Positions 21,086-28,887 of a stretch of DNA of 64,000 nucleotides are shown in pieces. The number at the start of each line of letters is the position of its first letter. Within the stretch, counting starts at the first letter, position 1. Location: contig NZ_QFYS01000009.1 of the NCBI RefSeq assembly GCF_003254525.1, forward strand, positions 62,001 through 126,000. The letters are read 5' to 3'. The notes below the pieces were generated by a model, which worked only from the letters and a program-made list of their open reading frames with translations, was not told the origin of the DNA and searched no databases. This DNA is from Phenylobacterium kunshanense. GTDB lineage: Bacteria; Pseudomonadota; Alphaproteobacteria; Caulobacterales; Caulobacteraceae. A program made the translations under genes and the position numbers.

Positions 21086-22224
21086 CCCAGCGCCTTCTCG
21101 TAGAGACGATAGGTCTTGTAGACCTTGGCGCCGCCCGCGTCGCAGATGCGGCGCATGGGCAGGTTGTCCTCCAGCACCCACGACAGCTCATAGCGCTCGT
21201 AGCCCAGCTTCCGCGCCGCCTGGGCGGTGGCGTCGATGAGCAGGAAGGGCAGGAGCTGGCCCCGCAGGCCGCTGGCGAACTTCCGTTTCACGCCCATCAG
21301 AGGCACGCGCCCGGTCTTCACGCCCCGCACCTTCAGCCGCCACAGCAGCTTGGCCCAGCCGAAGGGAAACAGCTTGCCGTTCAGATCGGCGATGGCCTCG
21401 TTGAGGTTGGGCAGCAGGACCATGAAGCCGGCCGGTTCCCCGTCGATGTCGGCGAACCAGGTGAGACGCGGGTCGATCAGGAGCTTCAGGTTGCCCGCCA
21501 GCGCCTGGGTTTCCGCTTCGGTGGTTGGGGTGAAGCCCCAGTTGCCGGCCCAGGCGTCGTTGAGGATCGAGGTGAGGGTGCGGACCTCCTCGCCGAACCG
21601 CTTCATGTCGACGGTCCGCAGGGTGACCCCCTCGGGCAGGCCCTTTCGGATGCGGCGCAGGATCGGCGCGGGCAGGTCGTCGGCCACGCTGCAGACGTAG
21701 GCGTGGATGTCCTTGGCCCTGGCGTAGCCTTGGCCCTCGATCCGCGAGCCGACATGGCGGGCGTCGTGGCCCATCATGAACATCGGCGGGCTGTCGTGGC
21801 CCTCGACCAGGAGGCCGACCTCCTCGTTGGTGGAGAGGTTCACGGGGCCGATGGCGAACTTGCAGCCGCGGGCCTTCAGCCACTCTTCGGCCGCGGCGAA
21901 CAGGGCGGCGAAGACCTCCGGATCGTCCTCGGCGGCGATCATGCCGAAGTGACCGGCGCCCTCCTTGGTCTGGGGATTGAGGTGGTCGATCTGGGCGCTG
22001 ATGCGGCCGACGTCCCGGCCGTCGCGCACCGCGAGCCAGAACTGGACATCTGCATGTTCGAAGAACGGATTGCCCTTGGCGGTCAGGGCCTCCTGCCGCT
22101 CGAAGATCAGGGGGGGGATGTAGTTGGGCTCGGCGGCGCCCAGGCGCATGGCGACCTTGATGAAGCGGTCGAGCTCGGCCTTGCCGCCGACCGGCACGAT
22201 CTGGACGGCCCCCAATGCGGTCAT
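21082..22224 (-). CDS. bcerS: Bacterial ceramide synthase, GNAT-fold acyltransferase
   Basis: 380 residues from ATG 22224, overlapping the lptG stop (ATGA). The protein is a GNAT-like N-acyltransferase: an N-terminal module (VPVGGKAELDRFIKVAMRL...), FAIGPVNLSTNEEVGLLVEG in the middle, and an acetyl-CoA-binding-like C-terminus (LLIDATAQAARKLGYERYELSWVLEDN). It matches the profile and locus position of the Caulobacter ceramide synthase bCerS (CC_1154/CCNA_01212), which N-acylates the sphingoid base and is unrelated to eukaryotic ceramide synthases. It is the eighth gene from spt, as in Caulobacter. Expected to act in the cytosol or at the inner membrane face. Confidence 0.82.
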   Translation of the reverse strand: MTALGAVQIVPVGGKAELDRFIKVAMRLGAAEPNYIPPLIFERQEALTAKGNPFFEHADVQFWLAVRDGRDVGRISAQIDHLNPQTKEGAGHFGMIAAEDDPEVFAALFAAAEEWLKARGCKFAIGPVNLSTNEEVGLLVEGHDSPPMFMMGHDARHVGSRIEGQGYARAKDIHAYVCSVADDLPAPILRRIRKGLPEGVTLRTVDMKRFGEEVRTLTSILNDAWAGNWGFTPTTEAETQALAGNLKLLIDPRLTWFADIDGEPAGFMVLLPNLNEAIADLNGKLFPFGWAKLLWRLKVRGVKTGRVPLMGVKRKFASGLRGQLLPFLLIDATAQAARKLGYERYELSWVLEDNLPMRRICDAGGAKVYKTYRLYEKALG

Positions 22225-23279
22225 CCCTCGCGATAGAGCAGCATGGTCGCCCCGAACGCGGCGAACATCACCGGAGCCGCCCAGGCGGCCAGGATGGCGG
22301 GCGCGGCGCCGTTTTCGCCAAGGGCCGTGAAGGCGCCGTCGAAGACCAGGAACAGCAGCCCGGCGGCCAGGCACTGGACCACGATCGTCGCCCCGCCGCC
22401 GCGGAAGTTTGCCAGGGCCGACGGGGCCGCCAGCAGGAGCATGACGATACACGCCATCGGCGCGGCCCAGGTCCGCTGCAGCTGGGTGTCGTAGAAGGTG
22501 CGCGGGCGCGTGGAGAGGCCGCCAGCCAGGGCGCGGCTGGCCTCGGCGGGCGTCACCGAGGTCTGGCCCATCGAGAGCGTGCGGATGTCGCCCGGCGTCA
22601 GGTTGCGGGTCCAGTCCATCGACCGGGCGGCCCCCTGCGCGACACTGGCGGTTCCGAGGGTCTCGAAGCGCGGTTCGACGAGGCGCCAGACCTTGTCGTC
22701 ATAGACTGCCGCCTGTGCCGTTGTGCGCTGGACGAGCCGACCTTCCGCGTCGCGCCGATAGATGGTCACCTTCTCGAGGCTGCGGCCGTCTGGGTCGCGG
22801 GGCACCGCCACCACCAGTTCGTCGCCGACCCGGAAGGTGACGGGATCGACGACCTTGGCCGGGTCCTCCGGGGTGCTTTGCTGCCACCATTCGCTTAGCC
22901 GGGCGTCCGTTCGCGGCGCGATCGCCATGCCGATGGCGAGCTGCAGGATCGCCAGGGCAAGCGCGGCGGGCATGGCGTTGAAGGTGATGCGGTAGGCGGA
23001 AATCCCGGTCGAACGCATGGCGGTGACGGCGCTGTCCCCGGCGAGCTTGCCGAAGGCGAACAGGGCCCCGGCGAGAACCGCGAGGGGGGCGGCCTGCTCG
23101 ATGAGCCGCGGCAGGCGCAGGAGGGCGTAGTAGGCGACGCCCTGGGCGCCAAGCTGGCGGTCCAGGATCTCGGTCGTCACATCCAGCAGGTCCAGGATCT
23201 GCAACACCCCGACCAGCACTGCGAGGGCGGTCAGGATGCGGCCGCCCATGAGCTTCAGGAGGTAGGTCGACAGCGTCAT
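22221..23279 (-). CDS. LptG/YjgP-YjgQ family permease, sphingolipid-locus paralogue
   Basis: 352 residues, LptF/LptG family: three N-terminal membrane helices (TYLLKLMGGRILTALAVLVGVLQILDLLDV, with the conserved 'ALFAFGKLAGDSAVTAMRSTGISAYRI' coupling helix near residue 90), a large periplasmic beta-jellyroll (~125-265), and three C-terminal helices. In canonical LPS export LptF and LptG pair with LptB2 and LptC to lift LPS from the inner membrane. Here the gene sits within the ceramide operon, overlapping lptF upstream and bcerS downstream by 4 bases. Alphaproteobacteria usually keep canonical lptFG beside lptD-surA-pdxA-ksgA, so this copy may move anionic sphingolipids (inference). Confidence 0.9.
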   Translation of the reverse strand: MTLSTYLLKLMGGRILTALAVLVGVLQILDLLDVTTEILDRQLGAQGVAYYALLRLPRLIEQAAPLAVLAGALFAFGKLAGDSAVTAMRSTGISAYRITFNAMPAALALAILQLAIGMAIAPRTDARLSEWWQQSTPEDPAKVVDPVTFRVGDELVVAVPRDPDGRSLEKVTIYRRDAEGRLVQRTTAQAAVYDDKVWRLVEPRFETLGTASVAQGAARSMDWTRNLTPGDIRTLSMGQTSVTPAEASRALAGGLSTRPRTFYDTQLQRTWAAPMACIVMLLLAAPSALANFRGGGATIVVQCLAAGLLFLVFDGAFTALGENGAAPAILAAWAAPVMFAAFGATMLLYREG

Positions 23280-24463
23280 GTCGCCGCCTCGGCCGCCTTG
23301 CGGGTCCGGAACCGCGCGGCGAGCGCCCCGAGGTGCTCGGTCATCCGCCCGATGGGCGTCTCCCCCGGTCGGTCACGGCTGGTGAAGAAGACGAGGAACG
23401 CGATGCCGGCGAAGACGGCGAACGGCAGGCCGACGGCCAGCTCCGCCGGCGCGCGCCCGGTCTCGGCCATGCCCTGGCCGAGCTGCGTCAGGTGGTGGAA
23501 CGCCAGCAGCAGCAGCCCGCCCACCAGCGCGCCGGGCGCGCGGCCACTGCGCTTGGCGGCGAGGCCGAGCGGCACGGCCAGAAGCGGCAGCAGCGGCAGC
23601 GACAGGGAGCGGGCGAGGCGGCCATACAGCTCAGCCTTGAGCGTCTCGCGCGGGATCAAGGTGTGTTCGCTTCGGGTCTGGCGGGCCAGCTCCAGAAGGG
23701 TCAGCTCACGCTCGTCGCCGCCCCGGGCGCGCAGCAGACGCGCGGCCCCTGTTATGGGGAGCTGCATCGTGAAGTCCTTGAAGCTCAACATCTGGGGCTC
23801 GCCCCGGTCGTTGAACCGAAGTTGCTGGCCGTCCTTGAGCATGAGCTGCACGTTTCGGCCGTCGCTTGTCCGGCGGACTTCGGCCATGCCGGCCGTAGTG
23901 ATCTCCTCGCGGCCGCTCTCCGTGATGCGCCGGATGAAGATGCGCGACAGCCGCTGGCCGGCGGCGTCGGCCTCGTCGGTCGTGACCGTGAGGGTCTTGG
24001 ATGGGGACAGGATCGTCTCGGCGGGGACCAGACCGTTCCAGCCGGCGTTCTGGGCCGTGTGCAGCACCGCTCGGTAGGCGTAGCGGCTGTAGGGCTGCAG
24101 GAACCCGAAGACGATCAGGCTCACCATACTGAGCGCGGCGGCGAGCACGAGGTACGGCGCGGCGAGCCGCGTCAGGCTGACGCCTGAAGCCAGCAGGGCG
24201 TCGACCTCGGACGCCTGGTTCATCCGGTTTACGACCACGATGAGCGCCAGGAAGAAGGCGGCGGGCAGGGTGAGGCCCACGTAGTGGGGCACCAGGTTCA
24301 CCGCGAGCTGGGCGACGAACCCGAAACGGTCGCTGGACGCGGCCAACATATCGAGCAGCCGCAGCGTGCGCTCCAGCAGCAACGCGATGAGGGTCACCCC
24401 AGTCGCGCCCACCATCGGCCAGAAGGCGAGGCGGAGCAGGTAGCGGTCGATGAGGCTCAACAA
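23276..24463 (-). CDS. LptF/YjgP-YjgQ family permease, sphingolipid-locus paralogue
   Basis: 395 residues: N-terminal helices (SLIDRYLLRLAFWPMVGATGVTLIALLLERTLRLLDML), the family coupling helix (FFLALIVVVNRMNQASEVDALLASGVSLTRL), a periplasmic domain (~135-265) and C-terminal helices with PLLPLLAVPLGLAAKRSGR. It overlaps lptG by 4 bases (ATGA) and starts 20 bases downstream of the HIT gene. Both subunits needed for a heterodimeric Lpt-type exporter are thus present, but lptB, lptC, lptA and lptD are not in the window. This pair must borrow the shared ATPase or have separate partners elsewhere. Confidence 0.9.
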   Translation of the reverse strand: MLSLIDRYLLRLAFWPMVGATGVTLIALLLERTLRLLDMLAASSDRFGFVAQLAVNLVPHYVGLTLPAAFFLALIVVVNRMNQASEVDALLASGVSLTRLAAPYLVLAAALSMVSLIVFGFLQPYSRYAYRAVLHTAQNAGWNGLVPAETILSPSKTLTVTTDEADAAGQRLSRIFIRRITESGREEITTAGMAEVRRTSDGRNVQLMLKDGQQLRFNDRGEPQMLSFKDFTMQLPITGAARLLRARGGDERELTLLELARQTRSEHTLIPRETLKAELYGRLARSLSLPLLPLLAVPLGLAAKRSGRAPGALVGGLLLLAFHHLTQLGQGMAETGRAPAELAVGLPFAVFAGIAFLVFFTSRDRPGETPIGRMTEHLGALAARFRTRKAAEAAT

Positions 24464-24483
24464 GGTTCCCCGGGGCCGAACGG

Positions 24484-24957
24484 TCAGGACCGCCAGCGGG
24501 CTGCGAATTCAGCGGCGAGCGCCTTGGCCTCCTCCTCGCCCAGCGCGACGTGGGACGCAAGGGCGGGCGGCCCCGGCCAGCCTGCATCCCTGAAGGTGTG
24601 GCCGCCGTGCGTCCGCTCGCCGTCATAGCGCGGCAGGACGTGAAAGTGGACGTCGGGGTCCACCATCATGAGCATCAGATAGTTGATCCGCTCATAGGCG
24701 ACCGCCTCGCGCAGCAACGTCTCGATGCCGTCGACGGCCGATTTGAGATCGGCGAAGGCGGCGGGCGAGAGGTCGGAGAACGCCTGCGCCTCCTCCTTGC
24801 AGACCAGCACGAGGGCGCCGAACGTGGGCTGCTGGGGGCGCACCAGGACCAGCCAGTGCGAGGTCTCGGCGACCTTCGTGTGGGGATATCCGAACTTGCG
24901 GGCCGTAGCGTTTGGCACGGGTTGTCCTGCGGAATGAGGCGCCTGGCGACGGATCAT
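24484..24957 (-). CDS. HIT-family nucleotide hydrolase/transferase
   Basis: 157 residues. The HIT motif H-x-H-x appears as VDPDVHFHVLPRY near residue 102-110, with an upstream base-binding segment (SHWLVLVRPQQPTFGALVLVCK). HIT proteins hydrolyse or transfer nucleotide monophosphates from dinucleotide or phosphoramidate substrates. The third His of the usual HxHxH is Leu-Pro here (HFHVLP), which is common in the galT/aprataxin-like branch. Encoded between the metallophosphoesterase and lptF on the same strand, it may clean up nucleotide by-products of head-group activation (speculative). The same position in Caulobacter holds a HIT gene. Confidence 0.82.
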   Translation of the reverse strand: MIRRQAPHSAGQPVPNATARKFGYPHTKVAETSHWLVLVRPQQPTFGALVLVCKEEAQAFSDLSPAAFADLKSAVDGIETLLREAVAYERINYLMLMMVDPDVHFHVLPRYDGERTHGGHTFRDAGWPGPPALASHVALGEEEAKALAAEFAARWRS

Positions 24958-24996
24958 AGGGAGCGCCGCGAGACGGTGAAAGGGCGAAGGCCCGCG

Positions 24997-25881
24997 TCAG
25001 GCCAGGGTGAACCGGCCAAGCGTCTCGAGAGTCAGTTGCTTCGTGACTCCGCGGGCCGTGACCTGCGTCAGGAACGCGGCCCCGTCCCGCAGGATGGCGA
25101 TCTCGTTCCAGCGAGCAGGCTCGCCATGTCCGCCTGCGGGGGTCGAGGCCGCCGGAACCGCCAGCACGGGGATGGGGCCAGCCGGGCCGCGAACGCTGGT
25201 GAGCAGCGCCTGATGCGCGTGACCGTGGAGGACGAGCTCGGCGCCCGTCTCCGCAAGCACCGCGCGCAGCGCCTCGGCGTCGACCAGTTCCTTGCGGCCG
25301 GCCACCACCCTGGGCGCTACGGGATGATGGACGAGCACGACGCGATAGAGGCCTCGGCCGCCGGCGTCCTTCAGGAGGGCGCGCGCGGCCTCGATCTGAG
25401 GCGCGCCCAGCTTGCCCTGGGCCAGGTGAAGCGCAGTGGGAACGGCGGATGACAGGTTCACCAGCGCGACCGGGCCCCGCACGCGAAGGTGCGGGAACCC
25501 GGCGGCGGGATCATCGCCCAGCCAGGGCCGCCAGGGCGCGAAGGCTTCTGGCGCGCCTCGGGCGGTGAGGGCGTCGTGATTTCCGGGGCTGATGGTCACG
25601 TCGGCCGGGTCGCCCAGGCCGGCCAGCCAGCCGCGCGCGGCCTCGAACTCCTCGGGCGTGGAAAAGTTGATCACGTCGCCGGTGATGGCCACATGATCCG
25701 GAGCGCGGGCGCGGATATCGGCCGCGATGGCGTCGAGGACCGCCTGGACGTGCCGGCGCCGCTTGCGTCGCCAGGCGATCCGGCTGAGCAGGCGCTTCGA
25801 GGCCACATCGCGCCAGCGGAAGGGCAGGGGCGGCGGCGGGAGCTGCAGGTCCGACAAATGGGCGAGGCGGAACGCGGTCAC
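24997..25881 (-). CDS. Calcineurin-like metallophosphoesterase
   Basis: 294 residues from GTG 25881 (AGGAAA 5 bases upstream). Metal-site motifs are HLSDLQLP (residues ~7-14), AITGDVIN (~68), SPGNHD (~101), VLVHHPV (~185) and LHGHAH (~230). The first motif normally reads D-x-H; here the His is Gln (DLQ), confirmed in the DNA, so one metal ligand is altered. Neighbouring basic segment RLLSRIAWRRKRRRH is characteristic of a subfamily of proteobacterial phosphoesterases. First gene of the leftward sphingolipid operon, divergent from the CDP-alcohol transferase with 71 bases between. A role in lipid or nucleotide phosphate hydrolysis is possible. Confidence 0.85.
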   Translation of the reverse strand: MTAFRLAHLSDLQLPPPPLPFRWRDVASKRLLSRIAWRRKRRRHVQAVLDAIAADIRARAPDHVAITGDVINFSTPEEFEAARGWLAGLGDPADVTISPGNHDALTARGAPEAFAPWRPWLGDDPAAGFPHLRVRGPVALVNLSSAVPTALHLAQGKLGAPQIEAARALLKDAGGRGLYRVVLVHHPVAPRVVAGRKELVDAEALRAVLAETGAELVLHGHAHQALLTSVRGPAGPIPVLAVPAASTPAGGHGEPARWNEIAILRDGAAFLTQVTARGVTKQLTLETLGRFTLA

Positions 25882-25952
25882 GAGCTTTCCTAAGGGGACG
25901 GCGCTCGGTATCAGGTTCCACCGATTTGCGTGAGAGGCGCTGCGCGATTCCA

Positions 25953-27086
25953 ATGACTGAGATGGCCGCCCCGGCGGGCATGATCCTGGGCGCGGGCGAA
26001 GTCCGCATCTGGGGGATGACGGCGCGCGAGCGCCTGCGCCGCACCTTCGTCCGCGCCGGCCTCTCGGTGGCCGATGCGCCGCCGGCCGCCGGCGGCGTCG
26101 TCCTGGCCCTCGGGAGCTGGGTCTATGACGAGAGCCTCATCAAGACGCTGGCCGCGCGGCCGGGCTCCGTCCTGACCACCGACGACGGCGTGGCGGTCGC
26201 CGCGCACGTATCGGCCGGGCAGGTCGCCGAGGCGTCGGCGGCGCTGGAGCGCGGCGAGGCGCCGGCCGGACTGACGCCTCTGTCGCTGGCCGAGCTTTCG
26301 TACAACGAGGCGCTGCGAAAGCGCGAGGCGCCGGTCCTGGTCCGTCTGACGCCCGAGAACGTGCGGGCCGTGGAGGCGCGGACCTTCGCCGGCTCGTACA
26401 AGGGCGTCACCGACGTCGTCACCAAGTACTGGTGGCCCATCCCGGCCCGGATCGTCACCCGCTGGTGCGCCATCGCGGGCCTGAAGCCGAACCACGTGAC
26501 CTTCATCGGCTTCCTGATGGTGCTGGCCGCCTTCGGGCTGTTCTGGAAGGGCGAGTTCGGCTGGGGCCTCGTCTGCGCCTGGATCATGACCTTTCTCGAC
26601 ACGGTGGACGGCAAGCTGGCCCGCGTGACTCTCACGTCCTCGGCGATCGGCAACGTGTTCGACCACGGCATCGATCTGGTCCATCCGCCGTTCTGGTGGT
26701 GGGCCTGGTACGTCGGCTGCTTCGGCGCGGTGGCGATCACGCCCGACCTCGCCGGCTATGGACTGGCGGTTATCCTGGTCGGCTACGTCGTGCAGCGGAT
26801 CTTCGAGGGGATCTTCATGCGTCGCTATGGCTTCCACGTGCATTCCTGGCGGCCGTTCGACAGCTTCTTCCGCCTGATCACGGCGCGGCGGAACCCGAAC
26901 CTCCTGATCCTGACGCCCGCCTGGCTGGCCGGCGTCCTGGTCCCGGCCTGGGGCGTGGGGGCGACGCAGGCCGGCTTCCACCTCGTGGCGCTGTGGACCG
27001 CGCTCAGCCTGGTCGTGCATGCGGTGCAGCTGGTCCAGGCCCTGTCCACGCCGCGTGAGCGGGTGGTCTCCTGGCTGTCGCGTTGA
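25953..27086 (+). CDS. cpgA: CDP-alcohol phosphatidyltransferase with degenerate N-terminal NTase-like region (CpgA-like)
   Basis: 377 residues from ATG 25953 (frame open from 25926). The C-terminal half has the CDP-OH-P signature D-TV-DG-KLAR-...-G...D...D as FLDTVDGKLARVTLTSSAIGNVFDHGID, with ~6 membrane helices. The N-terminal ~140 residues resemble the nucleotidyltransferase part of bifunctional IPCT/DIPP-synthases, including the linker NEALRKREAPVLV...YKGVTDVVTKYWWPIPA, but lack the GxGxR-K signature. Catalysis would join a CDP-activated group to an alcohol or phosphate. Position fits CC_1159/CCNA_01217, one of the cpg genes for ceramide phosphoglycerate. It overlaps the kinase gene by TTGA. 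Gene naming is from memory of locus order. Confidence 0.78.
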   Translation: MTEMAAPAGMILGAGEVRIWGMTARERLRRTFVRAGLSVADAPPAAGGVVLALGSWVYDESLIKTLAARPGSVLTTDDGVAVAAHVSAGQVAEASAALERGEAPAGLTPLSLAELSYNEALRKREAPVLVRLTPENVRAVEARTFAGSYKGVTDVVTKYWWPIPARIVTRWCAIAGLKPNHVTFIGFLMVLAAFGLFWKGEFGWGLVCAWIMTFLDTVDGKLARVTLTSSAIGNVFDHGIDLVHPPFWWWAWYVGCFGAVAITPDLAGYGLAVILVGYVVQRIFEGIFMRRYGFHVHSWRPFDSFFRLITARRNPNLLILTPAWLAGVLVPAWGVGATQAGFHLVALWTALSLVVHAVQLVQALSTPRERVVSWLSR

Positions 27087-27991
27087 CCCGCGCCGGCGTC
27101 ATCTGGAACCAGAAGAGCCACCGCAACCAGGGTGGCGATGTGGATCCCCTGCCCGGCGTCGTGGTGGAGGTGGCGCCTGAGCGGCCGGCCGAGCTGATGA
27201 GCACGCTGCGGCGGTTCGCCGAAACGGGCGTGGACCTGGTGGTGATCGACGGCGGCGACGGGACGATCCGGGAGGTGCTGACGCGTCTGCCTGAGGCTTA
27301 TGGCGCGACCCTGCCGCGGCTGGCGGTCGTTCCGAACGGGAAGACGAACGCTCTGGCCCTGGATATCGAGACGCCCCTGGGAACGAGCCTCGACCAGTTG
27401 CTGGACGCGGCGGCGGCCGGAAGGCCCACCAAGCGGCGGCAGTGCCTGGAGGTGGTTCGGCGGGGCGAGGCGCAGCCGGAGCACCGCGGCTTTCTGTTTG
27501 GCATGGGGGCGTTCGTCCGGGCGACGGAGCTGGCGCAGCGCCATCACGGCCTGGGCGTGTTCGACAATGCGGCCATCGTGCTGACCATGGCCGGGGCCAT
27601 GGGGCGCACCCTGGTGGGCGGGGTTACCGATCCGTGGCGGAAGGGAGAGCCTGCGAAGGCGTCCTTCGCCGGACCGGACCAGCGCGACTGGTTCCTGATC
27701 ATGGCCTCGACGCTGAAGCGCTTCCCGCTGGGCCTGAAGCCGTTCGGGATCCCGCGCGAGGGGCTGAAGACACTGTCGGTGGAGGCGCCTCCGCGGCGGC
27801 TGATGCGAGCCGTTCCGACGATCCTGAAAGGCCAGGATGCGGCGTGGCTCGAGGCCTGCGGCTATCGCCGGCACGATCTGGAGGCCTTCAGCATCGATTT
27901 TTCGGGCCGGTACGTCCTGGACGGCGAAATCTATCCGGGCGGCGAACTGACCATCCGGCAGGGGCCAGAGCTGGAGTTCGTGGTCCCGTGA
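27083..27991 (+). CDS. cpgB: Diacylglycerol/ceramide kinase-family lipid kinase (CpgB-like)
   Basis: 302 residues from TTG 27083, which overlaps the upstream stop (TTGA). The DAGK catalytic motif IDGGDGTIREVL is near residue 56-67, followed by VVPNGKTNALALD, the nucleotide-binding segment. The C-terminal half is a beta-sandwich ending in FSIDFSGRYVLDGEIYPGGELTI, where E of DGE is a typical catalytic residue of DAGK/sphingosine kinases. In Caulobacter, the gene in this position (CCNA_01218, CpgB) encodes a ceramide kinase that phosphorylates ceramide at the inner membrane. It is flanked by overlaps on both sides and is likely the first dedicated step towards ceramide phosphoglycerate. Confidence 0.82.
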   Translation: MTRAGVIWNQKSHRNQGGDVDPLPGVVVEVAPERPAELMSTLRRFAETGVDLVVIDGGDGTIREVLTRLPEAYGATLPRLAVVPNGKTNALALDIETPLGTSLDQLLDAAAAGRPTKRRQCLEVVRRGEAQPEHRGFLFGMGAFVRATELAQRHHGLGVFDNAAIVLTMAGAMGRTLVGGVTDPWRKGEPAKASFAGPDQRDWFLIMASTLKRFPLGLKPFGIPREGLKTLSVEAPPRRLMRAVPTILKGQDAAWLEACGYRRHDLEAFSIDFSGRYVLDGEIYPGGELTIRQGPELEFVVP

Positions 27992-28887
27992 GCGGGGCGC
28001 TGCAGGCGCGGATCGAGGCCGAGCTCGCGAGCCCGGCGCCGGAAGCCGTGCGGGCGCTCGCCGAGGCGCTGGCCCAGCCTGGCGACGCAGCGGTGCTCTA
28101 CTACGGATCGACCCTGCGGACGGGCGACCTCTCCGGGATCCTCGACTTTTACCGGCTGACAAAGGGGCCCCACCGGCGGGGCCCGCGGGGCTGGGTCGAG
28201 CGGCTACTGTGGCCCGAGGTGAGCTACCACGAGGTCGGCGACCTCAAGGCCAAGGTGGCGACCCTGCCGCTGGCGACCTTCCGGCGGGCGGCCGAGGGGC
28301 GGACCCTGGACACCACGATCTGGGCCCGCTTCGTGCAGCCCTGCCAGCGGGTGTGGAGCGCCGAAGCCGCCTCGGCGGAGGCCGCGGCCCAGGCGGTGAC
28401 CGCCGCCGTCGTGACCGCCTCGCGCTTCGCTGCTGCGCTGGGGCCGGCGAAAGGACCGGCGCTGGCGTTCTGGGGGGCGCTGTTCCGCAAGACCTATGCG
28501 GCGGAGTTCCGGGTCGAGACCACCGACCGCGCCGACACCGTCGTGGGGCACGGGGAGGGGCGGTATGCCGAGATCCTGCCGCTGGCATGGGCGGTGGGCG
28601 GCGTGGCGTTCACGGTGGACGGGCAGGATCTGGCGCCCCGCAAGGCCGGGCTGCCGGGATGGACGCTGCCGAGCCTGGCGGGCAAGCCATTGAATGTGCT
28701 GAGGATCCTGAAAGCCGCCTTCACATTCGACGGCGCGGCGCGCTATGCCGCCTACAAGATTGCGCGGCACACGGGCGTGGAGATCGAGGTGACGCCGTTC
28801 CGCGAGCGCCACCCGTTCCTGGCCGCGCCCGGGGCGTGGCTGGAGCTGCGTCGCCGCCAGCGGGAGCTGGCGGCCGCGGGGAAGTGA
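27988..28887 (+). CDS. cpgC: Conserved protein of the ceramide phosphoglycerate locus (CpgC-like)
   Basis: 299 residues from GTG 27988 (GTGA overlap with the kinase stop). I recognise no domain. The protein starts with a helical segment containing VLYYGSTLRTGDLSGILDFYRL, which recalls nucleotidyltransferase-fold 'YGS..' motifs. There follows VSYHEVGDLKAKVATLPLATFRRA, an Ala-rich amphipathic stretch (~125-170), and AEILPLAWAVGGVAFTVDG; the C-terminus is basic. A GxGS-like strand plus later acidic residues could make it a divergent NTase-type enzyme. Its place between the kinase and spt corresponds to CC_1161/CCNA_01219, required for ceramide phosphoglycerate in Caulobacter. Its stop codon directly abuts the convergent spt stop. 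Confidence 0.75.
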   Translation: MSGALQARIEAELASPAPEAVRALAEALAQPGDAAVLYYGSTLRTGDLSGILDFYRLTKGPHRRGPRGWVERLLWPEVSYHEVGDLKAKVATLPLATFRRAAEGRTLDTTIWARFVQPCQRVWSAEAASAEAAAQAVTAAVVTASRFAAALGPAKGPALAFWGALFRKTYAAEFRVETTDRADTVVGHGEGRYAEILPLAWAVGGVAFTVDGQDLAPRKAGLPGWTLPSLAGKPLNVLRILKAAFTFDGAARYAAYKIARHTGVEIEVTPFRERHPFLAAPGAWLELRRRQRELAAAGK

